Shown: positions 26,254-33,629 of the stretch, piece by piece
Numbering within the stretch: position 1 is the stretch's first letter
Layout: each line of letters starts with the position of its first letter
NCBI GenBank assembly: GCA_018000295.1
Contig: JAGNKE010000017.1
Location: forward strand, 1 to 59,551
Direction: 5' to 3'
DNA: 59,551 nucleotides
From: Alphaproteobacteria bacterium
GTDB lineage: Bacteria; Pseudomonadota; Alphaproteobacteria; Micavibrionales; Micavibrionaceae
Program-made: the position numbers and the translations under genes
The notes under the pieces: generated by a model
Databases searched by the model: none
Told to the model about the DNA's origin: nothing
The model's input: the letters and a program-made list of their open reading frames with translations, nothing else

Positions 26254-26949
26254 TTATTTCTTACGTTTTCTGGAGGTTTTTTTATACTCGGCGCGCTTCA
26301 TTTCTGCAAATGATTCAAACAGATCGGGGTCGAACATATGCATTTTTTCTTTTTTCATGCGCTTGAGGACTGCCGGAGGCTTGACGTCCCGCTCGCCAAA
26401 ATGGGGGCGGGGGATGGACCAGCCGTCGAAGGCCTCGACGATCGCGGCTAGCCGGACGGGGGGCGAGAGGGCTTCGGCGGGCAGTTTTTCCGGCCCCTCT
26501 CCGTCCATCTGCTCATGGTGGTTTTGCATGATCTCTAGCGCCAGATCCTTGAAGGGGTGTTCGATATCCTTGAAGTGGCGGGCGAAGCTTTCCGCGCCCA
26601 GACGTGTGTGATTGCGCCGGAAGGCCTTCATCTGTTCGCTGGGTTTTTCGGTCTTGTCCCAGATTTCGACGGGCAGCTGCATTTTGCCGATATCATGGAG
26701 CAGGACGGCCCAGTACATATTATTCGCTACAGCATCGCCGAGATGGAGATGCTGGCAGGTTTTTTTGACATCCTGCGCCACGCGCTCGGCGTGTTCGTGA
26801 AAAATGTAGGTTGTGTCCTTCGGTCTTTTTGCATCGAAGGCGGTGAGTTTCTGGATTTGTTCGAGGATGTAGGGTTTGAAAAATTTCTGACAGACGGGGT
26901 CATGATCGAAATCAAAACCGGCGGGCCATCCTTTAATTTTGTGTGGCAT
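26254..26949 (-). CDS. HD-domain protein resembling HD-GYP, with altered GYP motif
   Basis: 231 aa from ATG at 26949; upstream in-frame starts at 26985 (ATG) and 27009 (TTG) lack better ribosome sites. The metal-binding core reads HEHAERVA, LLHDIGKMQLP (the HD pair plus IGK), NHTRLGAESFARHF and NHHEQMDGEGPE, then VRLAAIVEAFDGW. The layout is that of an HD-GYP phosphodiesterase, but the signature GYP is replaced by GPE after HHExxDGxG. The metal ligands His/Asp seem intact, so it may still be a phosphohydrolase; c-di-GMP hydrolysis is uncertain. The C-terminus is strongly basic (KKTSRKRKK). It sits inside the leu region. Confidence 0.85.
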   Translation of the reverse strand: MPHKIKGWPAGFDFDHDPVCQKFFKPYILEQIQKLTAFDAKRPKDTTYIFHEHAERVAQDVKKTCQHLHLGDAVANNMYWAVLLHDIGKMQLPVEIWDKTEKPSEQMKAFRRNHTRLGAESFARHFKDIEHPFKDLALEIMQNHHEQMDGEGPEKLPAEALSPPVRLAAIVEAFDGWSIPRPHFGERDVKPPAVLKRMKKEKMHMFDPDLFESFAEMKRAEYKKTSRKRKK

Positions 26950-27017
26950 TAGGCTTTCTTGCCTCTTTCTATCTTCCCCGATCATAAGACGGGGTTCTTC
27001 GCCGATCAATCAGGAGT

Positions 27018-27479
27018 TTAGAGTTGCGGGCCTTCATCCCGATCGGAAGCGGGGGCGGGTGGTTGGGCGGTTGTGAAGGGCGCTTCGCGGTGTGGGTGGC
27101 AGTAGATCATGTCCGCTCCTTCGGCAAAGAGAGAGTCCAGACGGGCGAGTTTTTGAGGATCGGAGATTTCGATCGCGTCCTTTGGCGTGTAATGAGAGCC
27201 ATCGAAATCGCTGACCGGGATGCGGAGATAATAATTTTCCGGTTCGTGCTGCGAACGGTGCAGGGCGGGGCAAACCGGGTAATAGTCCACGCGGCTACCC
27301 TGTGCGTGGAAGCCGACCACCGTTCCTTTGAAAAGGCTGAGATAGTCGTTGGCTTCCCTTAACTCGTCGAGACTCATTTTGTCCTGGCTTCCCACGACCT
27401 GCTCTACCCGTTGGGCGATCTCGCGGCTGCGGCCTTCGAGAAGGAAGAATTTGCGAGCGGGGTTTTCTGAAAACGGCAT
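27018..27479 (-). CDS. hypothetical protein, 153 aa
   Basis: No family recognised. The start is well fixed by AAGGAG eight bases before ATG. The protein is soluble and slightly acidic, with a helical N-terminal third (LEGRSREIAQRVEQVV) and a beta-rich middle containing VVGFHAQGSRVDYYPVCPAL and YYLRIPVSDFDGSHYTPKD. Its tail is proline-rich. The His/Tyr/Cys-rich pieces (YCHPHREAP) could bind a metal, but there is no recognisable motif. It lies between the HD-domain gene and the kinase-like gene on the same strand. Confidence 0.75.
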   Translation of the reverse strand: MPFSENPARKFFLLEGRSREIAQRVEQVVGSQDKMSLDELREANDYLSLFKGTVVGFHAQGSRVDYYPVCPALHRSQHEPENYYLRIPVSDFDGSHYTPKDAIEISDPQKLARLDSLFAEGADMIYCHPHREAPFTTAQPPAPASDRDEGPQL

Positions 27480-27553
27480 TTTACGCTCCTTATGTTTCCT
27501 GTTCTTTGGTTGCCGAAGGTGGAAACTAATATATAAGACAACTTAAGGTCTTA

Positions 27554-28342
27554 CTATGAAAATGAGTTATGATCATAGTCCTGTGTATAGGGATGGTAAC
27601 GCTTTTTTATCCCTTCAATATCTATTTCAAGTAAATAAAGGGTTTGTCTTAGCGGCGTTCCCATGGTGGTGTTCGAGGGCCAGGGTTTCATTTGAAAGAG
27701 GTCAATAAACACGATTGTCTCGGGCTGGCCATTATTGGGTCTCATCATGATGTTGTCACCGTGAGAGTCCAGCTTTGTGCTGATTCCATGGGGCTTGAAA
27801 CCCTGAAAAACCGGAGCATTTCTTGAGAGCCATATTCCATGTATTAGGGCGGTTCTTGCCGCTTCCAGCATTTTTGGATTATTTTCCGAAAGGTAATCAA
27901 TGCCTTGGCGCAGTTCATCGTACTCTGCCCCCAGATTATCAGGCGAGAGCAGTCGGTTCATGTGTCCTAAGGCTTCCGCGTTTTGTCTGGTCGTCAGGCG
28001 CAAACGGTCCAATCTCTCCATGACGCAAAAAGCCCCGTCCTTCAGCTCGCCGATGTGCTCGGTACGGACGATATGCGTGTTGACACTTGCTGTCGGGTGC
28101 TCTGCTGAAAATCTTGCGAACTCTGCTTCGGCGGCGTTCCTTCTCGGGTGAAAAAATTTGATTATCCATTGGTCGTCAGGACTTACTAAAAGATTTTTTG
28201 AATTGTCTGTTCTGCTCCGCCAGCCATTATTTCCAAGGGTTTGACGAAAATCCTGCTGGGAATAACTTTTGCTTGCGTCAAAGGCGCTTTTTACACTGCT
28301 GTGTTGCGTGAAATAATCGACTAATGACTTTACAATAATCAA
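27554..28342 (-). CDS. protein-kinase-like fold protein, orphan
   Basis: 262 aa. Several kinase-fold landmarks appear in order: a candidate beta-3 lysine in WIIKFFHP (near residue 61), an alpha-C glutamate in AEAEFARF, a hinge-like AFCVMERLDRL, a catalytic loop SHGDNIMMRP (H-G-D-x3-x-like, near 199) and a metal site VFIDLFQ in place of DFG. The HGDN...IDL pair is closest to aminoglycoside-phosphotransferase or lipopolysaccharide-kinase-like families. The start is TTG, with GGGCGGG about 8 bases upstream; no ATG is available. The DNA is more AT-rich than the leu genes around it. The target is unknown. Confidence 0.7.
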   Translation of the reverse strand: MIIVKSLVDYFTQHSSVKSAFDASKSYSQQDFRQTLGNNGWRSRTDNSKNLLVSPDDQWIIKFFHPRRNAAEAEFARFSAEHPTASVNTHIVRTEHIGELKDGAFCVMERLDRLRLTTRQNAEALGHMNRLLSPDNLGAEYDELRQGIDYLSENNPKMLEAARTALIHGIWLSRNAPVFQGFKPHGISTKLDSHGDNIMMRPNNGQPETIVFIDLFQMKPWPSNTTMGTPLRQTLYLLEIDIEGIKKRYHPYTQDYDHNSFS

Positions 28343-28479
28343 GAAAACTGCCCGCCCTTGTTTTTTAATATTATCAAGTGTTAAGGCTTAAATTACCATT
28401 ATGTTACAAGTTCTGTAAATATTTGGCTTTTTTTTCTTATTATTCAGACCGTTAAGTCGCTCTCTGTATTGTCCCGTTT

Positions 28480-29880
28480 TTATACATCCCTAATGTCTGT
28501 AAGTTTGCCGGTTATTGCAGCGGCGGCGGCCATTGCAGGGGAGAGCAGGTGGGTGCGTCCGCCCCTGCCTTGCCGGCCCTCGAAATTGCGGTTGGAGGTG
28601 GAGGCGCAACGCTCGCCGGGTTGGAGTTGGTCGGGGTTCATGCCCAGGCACATGGAGCAGCCGGGTTCGCGCCAATCGAAGCCCGCCTCGATGAGGATCG
28701 CGGCGATGCCTTCTTCTTCGGCCTGTGCTTTCACGAGACCGGAGCCGGGGACAACCATAGCCTCGACTGTCGAGGCCACTTTCTTGCCTTCGACGACTTT
28801 CGCGACTTCACGGAGATCCTCAATCCGCGCGTTGGTGCAGGAGCCAATGAAGACCTTGTCGATCTTGATATCCGTCATTTTGGTTCCCGGGGTCAGGCCC
28901 ATATAGGCCAGCATCCGTTCGACGGAGGCTTTCTTGTTCGGGTCGGTGAAATCTGCGGGGGAGGGGACAGATCCGGTGATTGGCACCACGTCTTCGGGTG
29001 TCGTGCCCCATGTGACGATGGGGGGGATGTCTTCGGCCTTTAAAGAAACTTCCTTGTCGTATTGTGCTCCGCCATCGCTGAAAAAGGTTTTCCAGTAAGA
29101 AACGGCCTTGTCCCAGTGTCCCGCCTTCGGGGCGAGGGGGCGGCCCTTGATGTAACGGAAAGTGGTTTCGTCTGCGGCGATCAATCCGGCGCGGGCGCCG
29201 CCCTCGATCGACATATTGCACATGGTCATGCGGCCCTCCATGGAGAGGGAGCGGACGGCCTCACCCGCAAATTCGATGACGTGGCCATTGCCACCTGACG
29301 TTCCGATTTCGCCGATAATGGCGAGGATCATGTCTTTTGCTGTTACTCCTGTCGCGAGGTTGCCGTTGACGGTCACGCGCATATTTTTGCTTTTTTTCTG
29401 GATCAAGGTCTGGGTGGCCAGAACGTGTTCGACCTCTGAGGTTCCAATACCAAAAGCCAGTGCGCCGAAGGCTCCGTGGGTGCTGGTGTGGGAGTCGCCG
29501 CAGACGATGGTCATGCCCGGCTGGGTGAAGCCCTGCTCGGGGCCAATGATATGCACGATGCCCTGACGCACGTCGGAAAGGTCGAAGAGCTGGACGCCGA
29601 ATTCCTCACAGTTTTCGCGCAAAGTATCGACCTGAATCCGGCTTTCCTCCTCCACGATGGGTATAGAGCGGTCGGTGGTGGGGACGTTGTGGTCCATCAC
29701 GGCCAGTGTCGCTTCCGGGCGGCGGACCTTTCTCCCGGTCATGCGGAGGCCTTCGAAGGCCTGTGGGGAGGTGACTTCGTGGACCAGATGGCGGTCGATA
29801 TAGATCAGGCAGGTGCCGTCCTCGGATCGGTCGATGACGTGTTCGTCCCAGATTTTGTCGTAAAGCGTGCGTGCGGTCAT
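28480..29880 (-). CDS. leuC: 3-isopropylmalate dehydratase large subunit
   Basis: Aconitase-family [4Fe-4S] subunit, 466 aa, normal length. It begins [16 protein letters not shown] and contains [20 protein letters not shown] and [21 protein letters not shown]. The cluster cysteines lie in [13 protein letters not shown] and [11 protein letters not shown]. It uses LeuD as partner to convert 2- to 3-isopropylmalate. Three unrelated genes separate it from leuDB. The upstream gap (29881-30088) is divergent with the 30089 gene. No clear terminator was found downstream in the 137-base gap. Confidence 0.97.
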   Translation of the reverse strand: MTARTLYDKIWDEHVIDRSEDGTCLIYIDRHLVHEVTSPQAFEGLRMTGRKVRRPEATLAVMDHNVPTTDRSIPIVEEESRIQVDTLRENCEEFGVQLFDLSDVRQGIVHIIGPEQGFTQPGMTIVCGDSHTSTHGAFGALAFGIGTSEVEHVLATQTLIQKKSKNMRVTVNGNLATGVTAKDMILAIIGEIGTSGGNGHVIEFAGEAVRSLSMEGRMTMCNMSIEGGARAGLIAADETTFRYIKGRPLAPKAGHWDKAVSYWKTFFSDGGAQYDKEVSLKAEDIPPIVTWGTTPEDVVPITGSVPSPADFTDPNKKASVERMLAYMGLTPGTKMTDIKIDKVFIGSCTNARIEDLREVAKVVEGKKVASTVEAMVVPGSGLVKAQAEEEGIAAILIEAGFDWREPGCSMCLGMNPDQLQPGERCASTSNRNFEGRQGRGGRTHLLSPAMAAAAAITGKLTDIRDV

Positions 29881-29981
29881 GGATTCTTACCCACAATCAT
29901 GTTTTTCTTTCCCCTTATACAGCATATCCGGCGGGTTTTCGCAAATGACTGATTCTGTTCGTCTTTAAAGGGCTTAAAAGT

Positions 29982-30010
29982 TTGATTTTTTTAGTGAAAA
30001 GCAGTATAAG
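29982..30010 (+). promoter_or_regulatory. candidate sigma-70 promoter of the 30089 gene
   Basis: TTGATT (29982-29987), exactly 17 bases, then TATAAG (30005-30010): five of six matches to the consensus at the -10 and four of six at the -35. The start of transcription would be near 30017, giving a leader of about 70 bases that is AT-rich. Confidence 0.5.
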
Positions 30011-30088
30011 TTGATTGATTTATGCAAATCAGGCACAATAGAGAGCGGATTTATTGAGCTTTTTTATAATTATAACTCGGGGGTTATT

Positions 30089-30799
30089 ATGGGTACAGGT
30101 GGTGCAGGCAGCGTGGGCGGAAGCCGGGAAACAGAGGCCCGTTTAAAGATTCAGGATATTTTCAGTCAGTCCAAGGCACCGAATGCCGGGACCATCAATA
30201 TTGTTCTTCAGAATAAGGATAACAAGCTGGAAGTCGCGACCCTTGCCTTCGATCCGCAAATGGCGGTTCATCTCAGGAGTCATGGCGCCCTGCAGGGGCG
30301 GGAACTTGATCCCAAGAAGCTGACGGACGCCGGAATCAAGAATGTGCAACCGAATGCAAGTTATTACGCTTTTCCTGATTTTGCCCGGGCTGTGGTTCAG
30401 GATTACAATCGCGCCATGACGACCGGAGCCACACTTTATAATCAGCTCAGCAGTGAGCTTGGTTTTACGGACCGTGTTTCCCTTCCTCCGACGGCTCCTC
30501 GGGATATCTCTCAGATTAATGATTTCCAGGGGTGGCGGACCTTGTCAGATTTGCTGGAGGGCGCGCAAAAGGACGCCGCAAGGATTCCGGGGTCTGTCAG
30601 CCGCGTTCTCACGGACCAGATCGATCCCGCTCAGGCGGTCCTTACCAGCGCCGGGGGCAATGCCGTTAAGCTCTCGGAGTTTCATTTCGACAATATCAAG
30701 CCCTATGCTCCCGGTATGGAAGTTCCGGCCTTCAATTACGACAGTCTGCGGCCCGGTTTTTCGGGTCCTGCAGGCGGGGCTACACCAAAGCCGCGCTAA
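30089..30799 (+). CDS. hypothetical protein, 236 aa
   Basis: No family recognised. An in-frame TTG-like start exists upstream (30011), but ATG at 30089 follows CGGGGG and begins a glycine-rich leader (MGTGGAGSVGGSRE). No signal peptide. The first 90 residues look alpha/beta (TINIVLQNKDNKLEVATLAF), the middle is helical (AVVQDYNRAMTTGATLYNQL), and the C-terminal 60 residues are proline/glycine-rich and probably flexible. It is preceded by a good promoter candidate and followed by the hairpin at 30844-30895. Its style (polar, flexible ends, no homologue I can name) recalls the orphan genes at the left end of the window. Confidence 0.72.
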   Translation: MGTGGAGSVGGSRETEARLKIQDIFSQSKAPNAGTINIVLQNKDNKLEVATLAFDPQMAVHLRSHGALQGRELDPKKLTDAGIKNVQPNASYYAFPDFARAVVQDYNRAMTTGATLYNQLSSELGFTDRVSLPPTAPRDISQINDFQGWRTLSDLLEGAQKDAARIPGSVSRVLTDQIDPAQAVLTSAGGNAVKLSEFHFDNIKPYAPGMEVPAFNYDSLRPGFSGPAGGATPKPR

Positions 30800-30830
30800 G
30801 ATCTGGACCTAAGCTACTGTTTTTAAATCG

Positions 30831-30845
30831 TTAACCTGTTTGTAA
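30831..30845 (+). promoter_or_regulatory. CtrA-like half-site pair TTAA-N7-GTAA
   Basis: TTAA-CCTGTTT-GTAA, close to the alphaproteobacterial CtrA consensus TTAA-N7-TTAA. It lies 52 bases before the ATG of the 30897 gene. The same pattern recurs at 41504-41518. A short degenerate motif like this occurs by chance, so the call is tentative. Confidence 0.25.
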
Positions 30846-30895
30846 CCCCTTTTGGCTACACTTGTTTTGCAGTGCAGTATCAAAAGGGGTTCTTT
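30844..30895 (+). promoter_or_regulatory. 11-bp perfect inverted repeat over the ribosome binding site of the 30897 gene
   Basis: AACCCCTTTTG (30844-30854) pairs perfectly with CAAAAGGGGTT (30881-30891), with a 26-base loop that has an inner CACT/AGTG stem. The right arm contains the AAGGGG ribosome binding site, and the ATG is at 30897. It is followed by CTTTT, so the same structure could act as a terminator for the upstream gene. Either way the start site would be masked when folded. Confidence 0.6.
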
Positions 30896-30896
30896 T

Positions 30897-31196
30897 ATGC
30901 TTAACGGTTCCTTGGCCCTTTCGGGCGTGACTGCGTCTTTTGAAACTTCTGAGTCCGGGCATCCGCAAATCCGGTTTTTCGATCCCGCTTATGTGCGGGC
31001 GGAAACAATCGTTTTTGAAACCGATACGCGGGCCATCCATGCGGTTTTGCATGAGAGCCTGATTTATATCGGTCAGGTTCCCGAAGTCTATGAAGCGGCC
31101 TTTAAGGCGCACGAGGAGGTCGTTCTTTCTGCCAACCATTATGCGGGGCATCCGGTCTGCCTGACGGCCAAGATCGCGCGCACGGCGCGGGGCTGA
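30897..31196 (+). CDS. hypothetical protein, 99 aa
   Basis: No family recognised. ATG at 30897 is chosen because AAGGGG lies eight bases upstream; an earlier in-frame start at 30852 falls in the hairpin loop. The protein is small, soluble and beta-rich (LNGSLALSGVTASFE; IRFFDPAYVRAETIVFE), then helical (DTRAIHAVLHESLIYIGQVP). Its single Cys is near the C-terminus. It has its own terminator immediately after. Expression may be controlled by the hairpin over its ribosome binding site. Confidence 0.7.
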   Translation: MLNGSLALSGVTASFETSESGHPQIRFFDPAYVRAETIVFETDTRAIHAVLHESLIYIGQVPEVYEAAFKAHEEVVLSANHYAGHPVCLTAKIARTARG

Positions 31197-31203
31197 AAAG
31201 CAA

Positions 31204-31232
31204 AAACCCTTCACAGGTCGTGAAGGGTTTTT
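31204..31232. terminator. bidirectional terminator between the 30897 gene and rplS
   Basis: Stem AAACCCTTCAC / GTGAAGGGTTT with loop AGGTC. T residues follow on the plus strand, and the run of A residues at 31202-31206 gives a T tract on the minus strand. It therefore serves both the plus-strand orphan gene and the minus-strand ffh-rplS unit. Confidence 0.9.
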
Positions 31233-31254
31233 GAAATTGAGGCTTTATCCTGCG

Positions 31255-31740
31255 CTATTTAGAGGCCTTCTTTTTTCCAGGCTTTTCCTTTTTCGGGGCT
31301 TTTTCCTTTTTTTCAGTTTTCGGCGCCTTTTCTGCGGCGTCCTTCACTTTGCCTTCCTCTTCGGGCTTATCCATGCCGACGCCGGTGGTGCGCTCGGTGA
31401 TGCGGGCCTTCTTGCCGCGCAGGTCGCGCAGGTAGTAAAGCTTGGCGCGGCGGACGGAGCCGCGACGGATGATTTCGATCCCGTCTATACGGGGACTCCA
31501 GATCGGGAAGACGCGCTCGACGCCTTCGCCATAGCTGATTTTACGGACTGTAAAGCTTTCGTTCGAGCCACTGCCGGAGCGGGAGATACAAACGCCTTCG
31601 TAGGCCTGGATACGTTCGCGGCCACCTTCGCTGATCTTCACGTTGACCTTGACGGTGTCGCCGGGGGCGAATTCTGGAATCTGTTTGATGGCCTGAGCCT
31701 TTTCAAGCTGCTTGGCCTCGAATTTTTGCAGTGTGTTCAT
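31255..31740 (-). CDS. rplS: 50S ribosomal protein L19
   Basis: 161 aa. The core (residues 1-115) is standard: [46 protein letters not shown] and [18 protein letters not shown]. About 45 extra residues at the C-terminus are almost entirely Lys, Glu, Ala and Pro; such tails occur in some alphaproteobacteria. L19 lies at the 30S-50S interface. The gene is last in the ffh-rpsP-rimM-trmD-rplS run, 125 bases after trmD. That gap includes a small GTTCTT/AAGAAC hairpin (31771-31790). Confidence 0.97.
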   Translation of the reverse strand: MNTLQKFEAKQLEKAQAIKQIPEFAPGDTVKVNVKISEGGRERIQAYEGVCISRSGSGSNESFTVRKISYGEGVERVFPIWSPRIDGIEIIRRGSVRRAKLYYLRDLRGKKARITERTTGVGMDKPEEEGKVKDAAEKAPKTEKKEKAPKKEKPGKKKASK

Positions 31741-31865
31741 GGTCTTATCCCTTATCAGAACCCGATTTCAGTTCTTAAACTCTCAAGAACCGACGGTCCT
31801 ATTCTCTTTTTAGAGGATTTCTACAAATTCGGGTCTTTCTATAGTATTTACCCTTGGAAAACAAG

Positions 31866-32597
31866 CTATTTTTTGGAGGTTTTCCCGCTGGATTTGAGAC
31901 TTAAATAGCGCTCCCAGAGGTCGGGGCGTCTGGCTTTGGTTAGGTTTTCAGACTGCTCACGGCGCCAATCTGCGATGTGTTTATGGTTTCCCGAGGTCAG
32001 GACGTCGGGGACACTGCGGGCTGCGTCTGCCGACCGCCACTCGGCAGGGCGAGTGTAGTGGGGGTATTCCAGAAGTCCGCCTGAGAAACTCTCCTCGCTG
32101 GTCGTTTCGGCGTTTCCTAGAACTTCGGGTAGAAGGCGGATACAGGCATCCATCAGGATCATGGCGGCCGGTTCGCCGCCGGAGAGAACGTAATCACCGA
32201 TACTGATTTCCTCAAAATTCTCACTGTCCAGCACTCGCTGATCTACGCCTTCGTAGCGGCCGCAGAGGAGGGTTAAAACGTCTTCCTGTGCCAGTTCGTG
32301 GGCCAGTTTCTGGGTCAAGGGGATGCCGCGGGGGCTGAGATAGATTTTTCGGCCCGGGTTTTCGATCGAGTGTACGGCCTTTTCGATGATGTCGGGGCGC
32401 ATGACCATGCCCGCGCCGCCGCCGTAGGGTGTGTCATCCACGCTTTTATGGACGCCTTGGGCAAAGTCGCGGATGTTGATCGTCTTAAGAGACCAGAGGT
32501 TTTTTTCCAGCGCCTTGCCGCTCAGGGACAGGCCGAGCGGGCCGGGGAACATATCCGGGAAGAGGGTCAGAATATTGACGTGCCAGGGCGCGGTCAT
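31866..32597 (-). CDS. trmD: tRNA (guanine-37-N1)-methyltransferase
   Basis: SPOUT-class methyltransferase that puts m1G at position 37 of tRNAs reading CUN, CCN and CGG. 243 aa. The trefoil-knot motifs are intact: YLSPRGIPLTQ, LCGRYEGVDQRVL, IGDYVLSGGEPAAM and SFSGGLLEYPHYTRPAEW. The ATG overlaps the rimM stop as ATGA. Its position between rimM and rplS is the classic arrangement. Confidence 0.97.
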   Translation of the reverse strand: MTAPWHVNILTLFPDMFPGPLGLSLSGKALEKNLWSLKTINIRDFAQGVHKSVDDTPYGGGAGMVMRPDIIEKAVHSIENPGRKIYLSPRGIPLTQKLAHELAQEDVLTLLCGRYEGVDQRVLDSENFEEISIGDYVLSGGEPAAMILMDACIRLLPEVLGNAETTSEESFSGGLLEYPHYTRPAEWRSADAARSVPDVLTSGNHKHIADWRREQSENLTKARRPDLWERYLSLKSSGKTSKK

Positions 32598-33139
32598 TCC
32601 AGAAACGCCAGTCCCTCGTCCGTCAGAATGAGGAAGCCCTCCTTGCCGTTGACATCGCCGACAAACACGCTGCGGAAGGGGACATAACCGCTTTTGCCTT
32701 GATCGGTATGAATGTCCAGAAGGTCGCCCGCGCCGAAATTATCGACACTTGTAACCTTGCCGATCCGCACGTTTTCGATGTTGCGGACTTCGAGGCTGAT
32801 GAGGTCTTCGATGTAAAATTCCGTTTCGTCGTTGAGTTCCGGCAGATTTTCCCGGTTGGTCCAGAGTTCGGTCCCCCTAAGGTTTTGTGCGTGATCCCTG
32901 TCCTTGCATCCTGTCACCGATGCTGTCAGGGTTTTCCCCGAAAGATTATGGATTTTTACGCCCAATCTTTCTGTCCCTTCCGCTCCGGTGTAAAGCGGGC
33001 TGAGGGTTTCAAGAAGGGATACATCCTCTCCGAAGGGCAAAATCTTGACCAGCCCCTTGACCCCGTGCGCGGAAACGATTTTCCCCAGACAGATCCGTTT
33101 GGGCTGTTCTGTTGCGCGGGGTTTGGGAGGGCTGGCCAT
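32594..33139 (-). CDS. rimM: 16S rRNA processing / ribosome maturation factor RimM
   Basis: 181 aa. The N-terminal domain begins ICLGKIVSAHGVKGLVKI. A PRC-barrel follows (EFYIEDLISLEV; VTSVDNFGAGDLLDI; VPFRSVFVGDVN). It binds S19 and assists 30S head assembly. It is flanked by rpsP (27 bases upstream) and trmD (4-base overlap). The first 12 residues are a basic extra segment. Confidence 0.96.
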   Translation of the reverse strand: MASPPKPRATEQPKRICLGKIVSAHGVKGLVKILPFGEDVSLLETLSPLYTGAEGTERLGVKIHNLSGKTLTASVTGCKDRDHAQNLRGTELWTNRENLPELNDETEFYIEDLISLEVRNIENVRIGKVTSVDNFGAGDLLDIHTDQGKSGYVPFRSVFVGDVNGKEGFLILTDEGLAFLE

Positions 33140-33166
33140 AAGGTTTTGCCTTTATTCAGCCGACAA

Positions 33167-33583
33167 TTATTCAGCGGCTGTTTCGCCTTCTGCAGCCGGA
33201 GCTTCAGCAGGAGCAGCAGCCTGAGCGGCAGCTTCGGCAGCCGCTTTTCTTTTTTCAGCCTTGTCCGCAATTCTCAGCTTGGTCTTTTCGGACTGCGCGG
33301 ATTTGTTCGGGCGGTTGGGCTGTTTGGGCATTTCGATGATGCCGGCCTTGCCGAGGAAGATCGCCACGCGCTCGGAGGGCTGGGCGCCCTGCGAGAGCCA
33401 GTATTCGATCCGGTCCTTTACGAGGCGGACGCGGTTTTCGTTGTCCGTCGGCAGCAGCGGGTCATAGGTTCCCAGCTTTTCGATGAAACGTCCGTCGCGG
33501 GGCATTCTTTTGTCTGCTACAACGATCCGGTAGTAGGGGCGGTTTTTGCGTCCGCCTCTGGTCAGTCTGATTGCAAGTGCCAT
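33167..33583 (-). CDS. rpsP: 30S ribosomal protein S16
   Basis: 138 aa against about 80-90 for E. coli S16. The core [35 protein letters not shown] and [20 protein letters not shown] is standard. From about residue 85 the tail is Lys-rich and then Ala/Glu/Pro-rich. Such tails are known in alphaproteobacterial S16. It begins the rpsP-rimM-trmD-rplS set, 46 bases after ffh. Confidence 0.97.
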   Translation of the reverse strand: MALAIRLTRGGRKNRPYYRIVVADKRMPRDGRFIEKLGTYDPLLPTDNENRVRLVKDRIEYWLSQGAQPSERVAIFLGKAGIIEMPKQPNRPNKSAQSEKTKLRIADKAEKRKAAAEAAAQAAAPAEAPAAEGETAAE

Positions 33584-33629
33584 ATTCAGTCTCCTTTACT
33601 TTTCAAATCAGAATTTCTGTGGTTAAGCC

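Noticed and set aside
25210..26313. 367-codon plus-strand frame
   Set aside because: It is antisense to leuB and leuD, whose identity is certain.
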